Origin: Antarctobacter aquimaris
Lineage (GTDB): Bacteria; Pseudomonadota; Alphaproteobacteria; Rhodobacterales; Rhodobacteraceae
Assembly: GCF_900184945.1 (NCBI RefSeq)
Contig: NZ_FXYF01000004.1
Location: 248,001-312,000 of the forward strand
Reading direction: 5' to 3'
DNA length: 64,000 nucleotides
The translations under genes were made by a program, and so were the position numbers. Positions 44,042-53,321 of this stretch are shown here, piece by piece (the first letter of the stretch is position 1; each line of letters opens with the position of its first letter). The notes under the pieces are model-generated. The model made no database searches, was not told the DNA's origin, and saw only the letters and a list, made by a program, of their open reading frames with translations.

Positions 44042-44932
44042 ATGCTGGACGATGCCGACGACATCCATCCCCTGTTTTACGGGGCCCCGAAAACGACCGA
44101 GTTCAAGAAGCTCCGCAAGCGGATCGTGCAGAACGTGCGCGAGGCGGTCGAGCAATACGGCATGGTCGAGCCGGGCGCCCGTCACGCCGAAGGCGGACCG
44201 ACACCAAGGTGGCTGGTCTGCCTGTCCGGCGGCAAGGACAGCTACACCCTTCTGGCGGTGCTGCACGAACTGAAGTGGCGCGGCCTGCTGCCGGTCGACC
44301 TGCTGGCCTGCAACCTCGACCAGGGGCAGCCGGGGTTTCCGGCGACGGTGCTGCCCGAGTTCCTGGAACGCATGGGCGTGCCGCACCGGATCGAGTACCA
44401 GGACACCTATTCCATCGTCGTCGACAAGGTCCCGCAAGGCCGCATCTACTGCGCGCTCTGCTCGCGGCTGCGGCGCGGCAACCTCTACCGGATCGCGCGC
44501 GAAGAGGGCTGTTCGGCGGTGGTGCTGGGCCATCACCGCGACGACATCCTCGAAACCTTCTTCATGAATCTCTTCCACGGCGGGCGCCTGGCGACGATGC
44601 CGCCGAAGCTGGTCAATGAAGAGGGCGACCTGTTCGTTTACCGTCCGTTGGCACATGTGGCAGAGGCCGACTGCGAGCGATTCGCCCGCGCGATGAACTA
44701 TCCCATCATTCCCTGCGACCTGTGCGGCTCGCAGGACGGGCTGCAACGTCAGCAGGTCAAGCAAATCCTTGACGGATGGGAGAAAAACAGCCCCGGGCGG
44801 CGGCAGGTCATGTTCCGCGCGCTGATGAACATCCGGCCGTCGCACATGCTGGACCCCAAGCTGTTCGATTTCGCCGGCCTCGTCCGCGACATGGAAACGC
44901 CCAATTCGTTGAAAAACGGGGATTCACGTTAA
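44042..44932 (+). CDS. ttcA: tRNA 2-thiocytidine(32) synthetase
   Basis: The 296-residue iron-sulfur PP-loop ATPase has the SGGKDS loop (near residue 61), CALC with SRLRRG, and the downstream PCDLCGSQ, which supply cluster-binding cysteines. It thiolates C32 of certain tRNAs. The start at 44042 is chosen because AGGGACAAGGG precedes it; an in-frame ATG at 44015 has only a poorly spaced AGGG. It sits between yidD and the EAL gene, splitting the usual yidD-yidC pair. Confidence 0.92.
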   Translation: MLDDADDIHPLFYGAPKTTEFKKLRKRIVQNVREAVEQYGMVEPGARHAEGGPTPRWLVCLSGGKDSYTLLAVLHELKWRGLLPVDLLACNLDQGQPGFPATVLPEFLERMGVPHRIEYQDTYSIVVDKVPQGRIYCALCSRLRRGNLYRIAREEGCSAVVLGHHRDDILETFFMNLFHGGRLATMPPKLVNEEGDLFVYRPLAHVAEADCERFARAMNYPIIPCDLCGSQDGLQRQQVKQILDGWEKNSPGRRQVMFRALMNIRPSHMLDPKLFDFAGLVRDMETPNSLKNGDSR

Positions 44933-44989
44933 GACACGAGTTACCGCCATGCCCTAGTGTCCGAGGCAATCAAGAAAAAGGACACCGGG

Positions 44990-46534
44990 ATGCAGGCGTC
45001 GCTTCACACTGTCATCGCAAGGGGGCGCACCGCGCTGCGACGTGGGCTGTACGGCCCGCAGGTGCTGGCCTTTCTGCCGGCCGCCGCCCTTGCGGCGTTC
45101 TGGCTGGGGGGCGAGGCGCTGTTGCTGGTCGTCGCGCTTGGCACGCCGGGGGTCTTCCTGCTGGCCGGGATACCCGCGCAGGCGGCCGGCCACGGCGCGA
45201 ATGCAGGCTCCCAGGACATCGTCGACGCCGCGACAGCCCAGCACCTGGCGACACAGGCGCTGGACCGCGCCCGCGCCGCAAACCTCTCCACCGCGTGCAT
45301 CCTGGTTGAACTCGAAGGGCTGGACACCGCCTCGCAACACGCGGACGAAGGCACGGTTGAAACGCTGCGCGAAACCGCGCTGGCCCGCCTGCGCGGGGTC
45401 CTGCGGCGCGACGATCACGCCGTCCGCATGGGCGAGCAGCGCTTTCTCGTTCTGCTGGGCCCCTCGCTGCGGCTTGACCTCGAAGCGCTGCTGCAACTCT
45501 CCGGCCGCCTGCAATCGGCGGTCGAAGAGCCGATCACCCTCGACAACGCCACCCGCTACGTCGCCGCCTCCATCGGCTTTTGCGGCAGTTCCCGGCTGAA
45601 GGGCGACCGCTGCGGCAAGCAGTTCCTCGAGGCCGCGCAGGTCGCCCTGGCCGAGGCGGTGGCCAACAGCCCCTCCGCCATCCGGGCCTGGTCGGAAAAC
45701 ATGCGCACCGCCTACCTCCAGCAGAAGAGCCTGAAGACCGAGATCGACCGCGCCCTCAGCAACGGTCAGATCCAGCCCTGGTTCCAGCCACAGGTCTGCA
45801 CCTCCACCGGCGAGATCAGCGGCGTGGAGGCGCTGGCGCGCTGGATTCACCCGGAACGCGGCATCGTCCCGCCGGCCCAGTTTCTCCGCGTGCTCGAGGA
45901 ATCGGGTCGCATGGAACACCTCAGCGAAGTGATCCTGCAACACTCGCTGACCGCTTTGCGCAGCTGGGACCAGGCCGGCCTGAGCATCCCCCGCGTCAGC
46001 GTCAATTTCTCCGACCCCGAGCTGCGCGATCCGCGCCTGGTCGAGCGGATCCAGTGGGAACTGGACCGCTTCGGCCTAACCGCCGAACGGCTGGGGATCG
46101 AGGTCCTGGAAACCGTGATCGCCAATTCGCCCGAGGGCATCGTGGCCCGCAACATCGTGGAGCTGGGCAATATCGGCTGTCACATCGACCTCGACGATTT
46201 CGGCACCGGCCACGCCTCCATCACCTCGCTCCGCCGCTTCAAGGTGCACCGGCTCAAGATCGACCGCAGCTTTGTCACCCGTGTCGACCGGGACGAGGAA
46301 CAGCACAGGATGCTGGCGGCGGTGCTGGGCATGGCAGACCGGCTGGGGCTCGAAACCCTCGCCGAAGGGGTCGAGAGTGTCGGCGAACACGCGCTGCTCG
46401 CCCAGCTTGGCTGCGACCACGTGCAGGGGTTCGGCATCGCCCGGCCGATGCCCGCCGACAAGCTGATCGCCTGGGCCCACCAGCATTCCGACCGCATTGC
46501 CGATGCTCAAAGGCTGGGGCGTCACTCCGGCTGA
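44990..46534 (+). CDS. Membrane EAL-domain c-di-GMP phosphodiesterase with degenerate GGDEF domain
   Basis: The 514-residue protein has two N-terminal membrane helices (about 25-65) and a GGDEF-like domain (about 85-235) whose active loop is replaced by MGEQRF. The EAL domain (about 245-500) keeps the catalytic set: GVEALARW, VNFSD, EVLET, DLDDFGTGHASI, LKIDRSF, EGVES and QGFGIARPM. It therefore probably degrades c-di-GMP, with the GGDEF part regulatory. ATG 44990 has AAAGGA upstream; a GTG at 44957 is an alternative. Confidence 0.9.
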   Translation: MQASLHTVIARGRTALRRGLYGPQVLAFLPAAALAAFWLGGEALLLVVALGTPGVFLLAGIPAQAAGHGANAGSQDIVDAATAQHLATQALDRARAANLSTACILVELEGLDTASQHADEGTVETLRETALARLRGVLRRDDHAVRMGEQRFLVLLGPSLRLDLEALLQLSGRLQSAVEEPITLDNATRYVAASIGFCGSSRLKGDRCGKQFLEAAQVALAEAVANSPSAIRAWSENMRTAYLQQKSLKTEIDRALSNGQIQPWFQPQVCTSTGEISGVEALARWIHPERGIVPPAQFLRVLEESGRMEHLSEVILQHSLTALRSWDQAGLSIPRVSVNFSDPELRDPRLVERIQWELDRFGLTAERLGIEVLETVIANSPEGIVARNIVELGNIGCHIDLDDFGTGHASITSLRRFKVHRLKIDRSFVTRVDRDEEQHRMLAAVLGMADRLGLETLAEGVESVGEHALLAQLGCDHVQGFGIARPMPADKLIAWAHQHSDRIADAQRLGRHSG

Positions 46535-46540
46535 GCCGGA
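46526..46540 (+). terminator. Hairpin around the EAL gene stop codon
   Basis: TCCGGC and GCCGGA pair with the TGA stop as the loop. A second possible stem (GGGCGCA 46550-46556 / TGCGCCC 46573-46579) follows. T tracts are lacking. Confidence 0.3.
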
Positions 46541-46723
46541 CGCCGCCAGGGGCGCAGGTGGCCTGTGCCCCGTGCGCCCGAAGCAAGCCCGGCCCGTCCC
46601 GCCATGTCAGCCGATGGGTGTTCCTGTGCCACAGGGTCCCGGCGCGGGGGATTCCACTTGACCTTTGCAGCGTTGGGCGGTTGAACCCAGCGGTGACTTT
46701 CAACGGGAAAGGTGGCCGCCCTC

Positions 46724-48601
46724 ATGGACGATCAGAACAAGAACCTTCTACTCGCAACCGGGCTCAGCATGGTTGTGATCCTGGCATGGTTCCTTCTTTT
46801 CCCACCACCTGAACAGCCGGTCCAGGACCCCAACGCCCCTGTTGCGACCGCGCCGCAGAGCACGGACAGCCCGATCGCCACGGCGCCGACCATCGCGCCG
46901 CCCTCGGGTGAGGCGCCGCTGCCCGCCACCGACGCGGTCGAGGCCCCGCGCGTCAAGCTTGACACGCCGCGGCTCGAAGGGTCGATCTCGCTGACCGGCG
47001 GCCGTTTCGACGACCTGCGGCTCAAGGACTACCATGTCGAGCTATCGGTCGAGTCGCCGACCGTCCGACTGCTTGACCCGGTGAGCGGCCCCAACCCCTA
47101 CTACGCGCTGCAGGGCTGGGTGCCCGGGGCCGGGCTCGGGTTCGAGGACGTGCCAGGCGCCAACACGCCCTGGACCCTTGAGACCGGCGAGACCCTGACC
47201 CCTGCCACCCCGGTGACCCTGCGCTGGGAAAACGCGTCGGGACTGGTGTTCCGCCGCACCATCTCGGTCGACGAGGATTTCCTGTTCACCGTGGCCCAGT
47301 CGGTCGAGAACACCGGTGGCACGGCGGTCGCCCTGGCGCCCTACAGCATCCTTGCGCGTCACGGTGAGCCCGCCGACCTGAAGAACTTCTTCGTGCTGTT
47401 CGAAGGCGCGTTGCAGATGTCCGACGGCATCCTGGAACAGACCAAGTACAGCGCCATGACGGACCTTGACATGGTCGCCACCGAAGGCGCGCAGGCGGTG
47501 GTGCAGCGGGTCGAGCAGTCCGGCTGGGTCGGCTTTACTGATCACTACTGGATGACCGCGCTGATCCCCGAGGCGGGCACGCCTTTCAAGTCGGTGGTGA
47601 AATACGACGCGGGCCGCGACATCTACCAGACCGAAGCGGTCATGCCGACGATCAACGTCGCCCCCGGCGAGACGAAACAGGTCACCATGCAGCTGTTCGC
47701 GGGCGCCAAGGAATGGGAGACCATCGGCGCCTACCAGAAGGCCGGGATTGACCGTTTCCTGGACGCGATCGACTGGGGCTGGTTCTTTTTCCTGACCAAG
47801 CCGATCTTTGCCGTCCTGCACTGGCTGAACCTGCACATCGGCAACATGGGCCTGGCCATCATCGCCCTGACCCTGCTGCTGAAGGCGGTCCTGTTCCCGC
47901 TGGCCTACAAGTCCTACGCCTCGATGGCGAAGATGAAGGAACTCCAGCCGGAGATGGAAAAGATCAAGGAGCGCGCGAGCGGCGACCGCGAGAAGCTTCA
48001 GAAGGAGATGATGGCGCTCTACAAGAAGGAAAAGGTCAACCCGGCTGCGGGCTGCCTGCCCATCCTTCTGCAGATCCCGATCTTCTTCTCGCTCTACAAG
48101 GTGATCTTCGTCACGCTGGAATTGCGGCACGCCAACTTCTTTGGCCCGTTCAATGACCTTTCCGCGCCCGACCCGACCTCGATCTTCAACCTGTTCGGCC
48201 TGCTGCCCTGGGCCGCGCCTGATCCGCAGTCGATCCTGGCGCTGGTCTTCATCGGCATCCTGCCGCTGCTGCTGGGCATCTCGATGTGGATGCAGCAAAA
48301 ACTGAACCCGGCGCCCACCGACCCGACGCAGCAGATGATCTTTGCCTGGATGCCCTGGGTGTTCATGTTCATGCTGGGCGGCTTTGCCAGCGGCCTGGTG
48401 GTCTACTGGATCACCAACAACGTGATCACCTTCGCCCAGCAGTACCTGATCATGCGCAGCCACGGCTACAAGCCGGACATCCTGGGCAACATCAAGTCCA
48501 GCGCCAAGAAACCCGGCGACAAGAAGTCCTCCGACAAGACGGACAAGAAACCCGTCGCCAATTCGGACAAGAAGCCGGACAAGCCGCAGGACAGCAAATG
48601 A
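46724..48601 (+). CDS. yidC: Membrane protein insertase
   Basis: The 625-residue Gram-negative YidC has an N-terminal helix (about 7-25), a Pro/Ala-rich linker, a large periplasmic beta domain (about 85-350) and the conserved C-terminal helices with MAKMKELQPEMEKIKERASGDREKLQKEMMALYKKEKVNPAAGCLPILLQIP. It ends in a Lys-rich tail. It inserts inner-membrane proteins alone or with Sec. ATG 46724 (MDDQNKNLLL) is the standard alphaproteobacterial start. It overlaps the MOSC gene by 4 bases. Confidence 0.97.
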   Translation: MDDQNKNLLLATGLSMVVILAWFLLFPPPEQPVQDPNAPVATAPQSTDSPIATAPTIAPPSGEAPLPATDAVEAPRVKLDTPRLEGSISLTGGRFDDLRLKDYHVELSVESPTVRLLDPVSGPNPYYALQGWVPGAGLGFEDVPGANTPWTLETGETLTPATPVTLRWENASGLVFRRTISVDEDFLFTVAQSVENTGGTAVALAPYSILARHGEPADLKNFFVLFEGALQMSDGILEQTKYSAMTDLDMVATEGAQAVVQRVEQSGWVGFTDHYWMTALIPEAGTPFKSVVKYDAGRDIYQTEAVMPTINVAPGETKQVTMQLFAGAKEWETIGAYQKAGIDRFLDAIDWGWFFFLTKPIFAVLHWLNLHIGNMGLAIIALTLLLKAVLFPLAYKSYASMAKMKELQPEMEKIKERASGDREKLQKEMMALYKKEKVNPAAGCLPILLQIPIFFSLYKVIFVTLELRHANFFGPFNDLSAPDPTSIFNLFGLLPWAAPDPQSILALVFIGILPLLLGISMWMQQKLNPAPTDPTQQMIFAWMPWVFMFMLGGFASGLVVYWITNNVITFAQQYLIMRSHGYKPDILGNIKSSAKKPGDKKSSDKTDKKPVANSDKKPDKPQDSK

Positions 48602-49344
48602 CGCGACGGCTGACCGCCATCTGGCGCTTTCCGATCAAGAGCCACGGCCGGGAAGAGCTGGACGCGGTCACGCTTGCCCCGGGGCGCTGCCTGCCCTGGG
48701 ACCGGGCCTGGGCCGTCGCGCACGATCAATCCGACGCCGACGGTTCGGCGGGGTGGGTGCCCTGCCAGAATTTCTCGAGGGGGAGCAAGGCGCCCATGCT
48801 GGCGGCCATCCGTGCCGCGCTGGACGAGGCGGCGGGCACCGTCACCCTGTCGTACCCGGGACGTGACGACCTGACACTGAACCCCGACACCGAAGGCGAC
48901 AGGTTGATCGCCTGGTCACAAGGCATGATCCCCGACAACCGCGCCCGATCCGCCCGCGTGATCCGGTCCGCGGGCCAGGGGTTCACCGACAGCGAATTTC
49001 CCTCGGTCACGTTGTGCAACCTGTCGTCGCATCGCGCGGTTGAACAGCGCCTGGGCCGCCCGCTGTCGATCCACCGCTGGCGCGGCAACCTGTGGTTCGA
49101 CCACGGCGCACCCTGGGAAGAATTCGACTGGATCGGCCGTGAAATCCGCATCGGCGAGGCGGTCCTGGTCCCCCGCGAACGGACCGACCGCTGTCTTGCC
49201 ACGCACAACAACCCCGACACCGGCCGCCGCGATCTTGACGTGCTGGGCGCGCTCGGCAGCTGGGACCACCAGGACTTTTCCGTCCGGGCCGAAGTCGTGC
49301 GCGGCGGTCGGATCGCGGTCGGCGACACCGTGGGGACACTCTGA
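48598..49344 (+). CDS. MOSC domain-containing protein
   Basis: The 248-residue protein has an N-terminal beta-barrel domain (WRFPIKSHGREELDAVTLAPGRCLPWDRAWAV) followed by a MOSC domain with the conserved cysteine in ERTDRCLATHNNPDTG that can bind molybdenum cofactor or carry sulfur. MOSC proteins in this yidC-engB setting are common in alphaproteobacteria, but the substrate is unknown. It overlaps yidC (ATGA) and engB (TGATG). Confidence 0.9.
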   Translation: MTRRLTAIWRFPIKSHGREELDAVTLAPGRCLPWDRAWAVAHDQSDADGSAGWVPCQNFSRGSKAPMLAAIRAALDEAAGTVTLSYPGRDDLTLNPDTEGDRLIAWSQGMIPDNRARSARVIRSAGQGFTDSEFPSVTLCNLSSHRAVEQRLGRPLSIHRWRGNLWFDHGAPWEEFDWIGREIRIGEAVLVPRERTDRCLATHNNPDTGRRDLDVLGALGSWDHQDFSVRAEVVRGGRIAVGDTVGTL

Positions 49345-49994
49345 TGCAACTGCCCTTTCCGCTGGCCGAGGAGCCCGACGCCGAGACCCGCGAGGCCGCG
49401 CGCAAGATGTTCGCCGGCGAGGTCGACTTTCTCAAGGGCGTTGTCGCCATGGATGGCTTGCCGCCGGACGACCGGGCCGAGGTCTGCTTTGCGGGTCGCT
49501 CAAATGTCGGGAAATCCAGCCTGATCAACGCGCTGACCGGACGCAAGGGGCTGGCGCGCGCGTCCAACACGCCCGGCCGGACGCAGGAAATCAACTATTT
49601 CACGCTGGGCGCGGACCGCTATCTTGTCGACCTGCCCGGCTACGGCTTTGCCAACGCGCCGGTCGACGTGGTGGCCCGCTGGCAGAACCTGCTCAAGGCC
49701 TACCTGGCGGGCCGCGCCTCGCTGCGCCGGGCCTTTGTGCTGATCGACTTCCGCCACGGGATCAAGTCCGTCGACGACGAGATCATGACCCTGCTGGACC
49801 GCTCCGCCGTGACCTTCCAGGTGGTGCTGACCAAGGCCGACAAGGTCAAGGCCAAGGACCAGGAGCGCATTCTTGCGCAGGTGCGCGAGAGCCTGGCCAA
49901 GCACCCCGCCGCCTATCCGGAGCTGGTGGTCACCAGCAGCGAAGCCGGCGAAGGGCTGCCCACGCTGCGCGCCATCATCGCCGGGCTGTCCTGA
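49344..49994 (+). CDS. yihA: Ribosome biogenesis GTP-binding protein
   Basis: The 216-residue EngB/YsxC GTPase has G1 GRSNVGKSS, the G2 threonine in NTPGRTQ, G3 DLPGYG, G4 TKAD and G5 VTSSEAG. It is needed for assembly of the large ribosomal subunit. Its ATG shares a base with the MOSC stop. Confidence 0.95.
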   Translation: MQLPFPLAEEPDAETREAARKMFAGEVDFLKGVVAMDGLPPDDRAEVCFAGRSNVGKSSLINALTGRKGLARASNTPGRTQEINYFTLGADRYLVDLPGYGFANAPVDVVARWQNLLKAYLAGRASLRRAFVLIDFRHGIKSVDDEIMTLLDRSAVTFQVVLTKADKVKAKDQERILAQVRESLAKHPAAYPELVVTSSEAGEGLPTLRAIIAGLS

Positions 49995-50070
49995 CCGGCG
50001 CGCAGGCCCCTCTGGCATTCCGCTTTCGGTCGGGGCATGGTGAAACTCGTCCTTGCCCTGGAAGACCGAG

Positions 50071-50958
50071 ATGAGAAAACAGAACATGAACAGAGACTGG
50101 ATCGCCACAGCCCGGACGCTGTCCGAGGCGCTTCCCTACATGCAGCGTTACACCGGCGCGATCGTGGTCGTGAAGTTCGGCGGCAACGCCATGGGCGATG
50201 ACGAGGAGATGGCCGCCTTTGCCCGCGACGTCGTGCTGATGCGGCAGGTCGGGGTGAACCCGGTCGTGGTGCACGGCGGCGGGCCGATGATCAACGACAT
50301 GCTCAAGCGGCTGAACATCCAGAGCACCTTTGTCCGCGGCAAGCGCGTCACAGACAAGGCCACCGTCGAGGTGGTCGAGATGGTGCTCACCGGCCTCGTG
50401 AACAAACGCATCGTGCAGGCGATCATGGACGAGGGCGGCCGCGCCGTGGGCCTGTCCGGCAAGGACGATGACCTGATGGTCTGCGAACCCGACGATCCCG
50501 AACTGGGCTTTGTCGGGCGGCCGATCCAGATGAACGTGCAGGTGCTGCGCGACCTGTTCAACGCCGGGATCATCCCGGTCGTGGCCCCCGTCGCCACCGG
50601 CACCGAGGTCACCGAGACCTACAACGTCAACGGGGACACCGCCGCCGGCGCCATCGCGGGCGCGCTGAAGGCCGACCGCCTGCTGCTGCTGACGGACGTG
50701 CAGGGCGTCAAGGGGCCGGACGGCGAGATCGTCACCGCGCTGACCCCGGAAGAGGTGCGCAAGATGATCGCCGATGGCACCATCGCGGGCGGCATGATCC
50801 CCAAGACGGAAACCGCGCTGAAGGCGATCGAGGACGGCGTGCGCGCGGTGGTCATCATCGACGGCCGGGTGCGCAACGCCTGCCTGCTGGAGTTGTTCAC
50901 CGAACACGGCTCCGGCTCGATGATCCGGTCGGCGGACCTGCCCAAGCTGCGGGAATGA
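50071..50958 (+). CDS. argB: Acetylglutamate kinase
   Basis: The 295-residue kinase catalyses the second step of arginine synthesis. Signatures are [52 protein letters not shown] and [14 protein letters not shown]. An N-terminal helix before the core is the form that responds to arginine feedback in related enzymes. GGAAGA lies 6 bases before ATG 50071; an ATG at 50086 is the alternative. It overlaps the next gene by 4 bases. Confidence 0.96.
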   Translation: MRKQNMNRDWIATARTLSEALPYMQRYTGAIVVVKFGGNAMGDDEEMAAFARDVVLMRQVGVNPVVVHGGGPMINDMLKRLNIQSTFVRGKRVTDKATVEVVEMVLTGLVNKRIVQAIMDEGGRAVGLSGKDDDLMVCEPDDPELGFVGRPIQMNVQVLRDLFNAGIIPVVAPVATGTEVTETYNVNGDTAAGAIAGALKADRLLLLTDVQGVKGPDGEIVTALTPEEVRKMIADGTIAGGMIPKTETALKAIEDGVRAVVIIDGRVRNACLLELFTEHGSGSMIRSADLPKLRE

Positions 50959-51626
50959 CGGCAGGGCGCCTCGCGCAGATCGACGACACCGCCCACGCCG
51001 CAGGCCTTCGGGTCCGCGGCGCGCTGCATCCCGGCCCGGACGACGGCGCGCCCGAGGGCACCGGCACCTTGCTGCTGCTCGGCCCGGACGAGCCGTGCTT
51101 CTGGCCGGTCTTCACCGCTGCGCCGGAATACCGCTACGGCGCGCCGGACCCGCTGGACCGCTGGTCGAAACGGGTGATCGGCGCGCTGGCGACAGAGTGG
51201 GGCGGCACTGCGATCTTTCCCTCCGACGGTCCGCCCTATGCGCCCTTTCTGACCTGGGCGCTGGCCTCCGGGCGGGCTTGGTCCTCGCCCGTGGGGATGC
51301 TGGTGCAGGACGCGGCGGGGCTGTTCATCAGCTACCGTGGCGCCGTGGCCCTGCCCGCGCGGCTGGACCTGCCACCGCCCGCTGCCAAGCCATGCGACGC
51401 CTGCCCGCGCCCCTGCGAAACCGCCTGCCCGGTGGGGGCGCTGGCGCCGGGGCAGATGTATGACGTCGCCCGCTGCAAGGCGCACCTGCGCCGCCCCGAA
51501 GGCATGGAATGCCGGCACGGCGGCTGCCTCGTGCGGCGCGCCTGCCCCGTCGCCAAGGACTTCGAGCGCCTGCCGCAGCAGTCCGCCTTTCACATGGCCG
51601 CCTTTCTGGGAGACCCCGTGCCGTGA
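50955..51626 (+). CDS. Conserved ferredoxin-like protein of unknown function
   Basis: The 223-residue protein has an N-terminal alpha/beta part ([32 protein letters not shown]) and a C-terminal cysteine-rich part ([17 protein letters not shown] and [14 protein letters not shown]). The spacing suggests one or two 4Fe-4S clusters, as in the C terminus of epoxyqueuosine reductases, which it partly resembles. No cobalamin domain is present. It overlaps argB and the phosphatase gene, so the three are coupled. Confidence 0.8.
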   Translation: MTAGRLAQIDDTAHAAGLRVRGALHPGPDDGAPEGTGTLLLLGPDEPCFWPVFTAAPEYRYGAPDPLDRWSKRVIGALATEWGGTAIFPSDGPPYAPFLTWALASGRAWSSPVGMLVQDAAGLFISYRGAVALPARLDLPPPAAKPCDACPRPCETACPVGALAPGQMYDVARCKAHLRRPEGMECRHGGCLVRRACPVAKDFERLPQQSAFHMAAFLGDPVP

Positions 51627-52111
51627 AACAGCTGATCCTGACCCGCCACGCGAAATCCGACTGGGGCGGCGGCCTGCCGGACCATGACCGCCCTCTGAAC
51701 GCGCGCGGCCGCAACGCGGCCGCCGCCATCGGCGACTGGCTGCGGGCCAAGGAATACCTGCCGGACGCCGTCCTGTGTTCCAGCGCCGCACGGACACGCG
51801 AAACGCTGACCCGAATGCAGATCGAGGCGCCAACGCGCTATGACGAGGCGCTGTACCACGCCGCGCCGCAGACCATGCTGACCGTCCTGAAGGGGGCCGA
51901 AGGTGACAGCGTCCTGATGCTGGGGCACAACCCGGGTATCGGCCAATTGGCCGGCGATCTGGTGAGCACGCCGCCGGATCACCCACGCTTTGACGCCTAC
52001 CCGACGGCCGCCACGCTGGTAGTCCGGTTCGACATCGACGACTGGTCAGACCTGGCGCTGCACAGCGGCCAGGTGGTAGACTTCATCGTGCCGCGCGACC
52101 TGACGGACTAA
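51623..52111 (+). CDS. SixA-like histidine phosphatase
   Basis: The 162-residue protein starts with the RHG-type motif LTRHAKSDW (His9 as the phospho-acceptor) and has a second His in MLGHNPG. SixA-type enzymes dephosphorylate phosphohistidine proteins or small phosphates. The GTG start overlaps the upstream stop (GTGA). Confidence 0.88.
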   Translation: MKQLILTRHAKSDWGGGLPDHDRPLNARGRNAAAAIGDWLRAKEYLPDAVLCSSAARTRETLTRMQIEAPTRYDEALYHAAPQTMLTVLKGAEGDSVLMLGHNPGIGQLAGDLVSTPPDHPRFDAYPTAATLVVRFDIDDWSDLALHSGQVVDFIVPRDLTD

Positions 52112-52121
52112 GCCGTCGGGG

Positions 52122-53135
52122 TCAGCGGAACGGCGGGCTGTAAAGCAGCCCGCCCTCGGTCCATTGCAGATTCAGCCCGCGCGACAGGTTAATCGGGGTT
52201 GTCTCGCCGATGTTGCGGGCAAACATCTCGCCATAGTTGCCGCCAGACTTGATCGCCCGCACGGCCCATTCGGGGTCCAGTCCCAGCATTTCGCCGAACT
52301 GGCCCGAGGCACCCAGCAGGCGCGCGATCTCGGGCTTGTCCGTGCGTTCGCGCATCTCGTCGATGTTGACCGAGGTCACGCCCAGCTCCTCGGCCGAAAT
52401 GAGCGCGTTCAGCACCCAGCGCACCACGTCGCCCCATTCGTCGTCGTCGTGGCGGACCACCGGGCCCAGCGGCTCTTTCGAGATCACGTCGGGCAACAGC
52501 AGATGGTCGGTCGGGGCCTGAAAGGTGGCCCGGATCGCCGCCAGTTCCGACGCGTCGCCGGTGAAGACCTCGCAGGCGCCTTCGAGATAGAAGGCCTGGC
52601 CCTGCGCCGTGCTCTCGATCTCGACCAGCTTGTAGGTGATGTTGTTGCGCGCGAAATACTCGGACAGGTTCATCGCTGTCTTGGTTTCAGGCTGGGCGCA
52701 GACGGTGCGGCCATTCAGCTCGGTTGCCGAGGACACGCCCAGCGCCTTGGGCACCATGAAGCGCTGCCCGTCGTAGTAGTTGATCCCCGCGAAGTCGACC
52801 TTCAGGCCGACATCGGTGGAAAAGCTCCAGGTCGTGTTGCGCGCCAGCAAGTCGATCTCGCCTGACAGCAGCTCGGTAAAGCGGGACTTGGTCGTCGTCT
52901 CGACGAAATTCACCTTGCGCGGATCGCCCAGCACGGCCGCCGCGACCGCCCGGCAGAGATCGACGTCAAACCCCGACCATTCGCCGCGCGCATCCTTGGA
53001 GGCGAAGCCGATCAGCCCGGCGTTGACCCCGCAATTCAGGACTTCGCGCGATTTGACCTCTTGTAGCGTCCCGGCCGAAACGCCACCGGCAAAGAAGGCC
53101 AGCAAGGTCGCCGCACATAGTCCAAACCTCAGCAT
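52122..53135 (-). CDS. Amino-acid ABC transporter substrate-binding protein (AapJ-like), unaccompanied
   Basis: The 337-residue periplasmic protein has a signal peptide (about 1-22, FFAGGVSAG) and family-3 solute-binding features (VLNCGVNAGLIGFASKDARGEWSGFDVDLCRAVAAAVLGDP, LLARNTTWSFSTDVG). Its length and sequence fit AapJ-type general L-amino-acid binders. No permease or ATPase gene is next to it, so it must share a transporter encoded elsewhere or have another role. ATG 53135 begins the signal peptide. Confidence 0.88.
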   Translation of the reverse strand: MLRFGLCAATLLAFFAGGVSAGTLQEVKSREVLNCGVNAGLIGFASKDARGEWSGFDVDLCRAVAAAVLGDPRKVNFVETTTKSRFTELLSGEIDLLARNTTWSFSTDVGLKVDFAGINYYDGQRFMVPKALGVSSATELNGRTVCAQPETKTAMNLSEYFARNNITYKLVEIESTAQGQAFYLEGACEVFTGDASELAAIRATFQAPTDHLLLPDVISKEPLGPVVRHDDDEWGDVVRWVLNALISAEELGVTSVNIDEMRERTDKPEIARLLGASGQFGEMLGLDPEWAVRAIKSGGNYGEMFARNIGETTPINLSRGLNLQWTEGGLLYSPPFR

Positions 53136-53172
53136 GCCGTGTTCAGTCCCCTTGGGTCTTGCTCCGGATCGT

Positions 53173-53192
53173 TCCGGCCGTGCCGGGCCGGA
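53173..53192. other. Perfect 7-bp hairpin in the binding-protein leader
   Basis: TCCGGCC and GGCCGGA flank a 6-base loop, 38-57 bases before the ATG. A run of seven A follows on the plus strand, so on the transcribed minus strand seven U precede the hairpin. That is the wrong order for a terminator; it may be a leader element. Confidence 0.4.
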
Positions 53193-53274
53193 CAAAAAAA
53201 CCGGGGGGGACATGCGCCGTCCGCCCCCCTCGCAACCTGCGCCAATTTGGGCGGATTCCCGCCCAAAGGTCAAG

Positions 53275-53309
53275 CAAGGATGCCGAACGCGCAGACTGCG
53301 CGCCCCTTG
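53275..53309 (-). terminator. Hairpin after the ATP12 gene
   Basis: An outer CAAGG/CCTTG pair (53275-53279, 53305-53309) encloses a CGCGCA/TGCGCG stem (53288-53302), 12 bases past the stop. It is a reasonable end for the minus-strand operon though no U tract is present. Confidence 0.45.
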
Positions 53310-53321
53310 CTAGCCGTTATC

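Noticed and set aside
44990-46534. EAL protein as a LapD partner of the adhesin
   Set aside because: It lacks LapD's periplasmic output domain, keeps the residues for phosphodiesterase activity, and is 30 kb away with no lapG.
53173-53192. Hairpin plus A/T run as an intrinsic terminator
   Set aside because: The U run precedes the hairpin on the transcribed strand, and no gene ends there on the plus strand.
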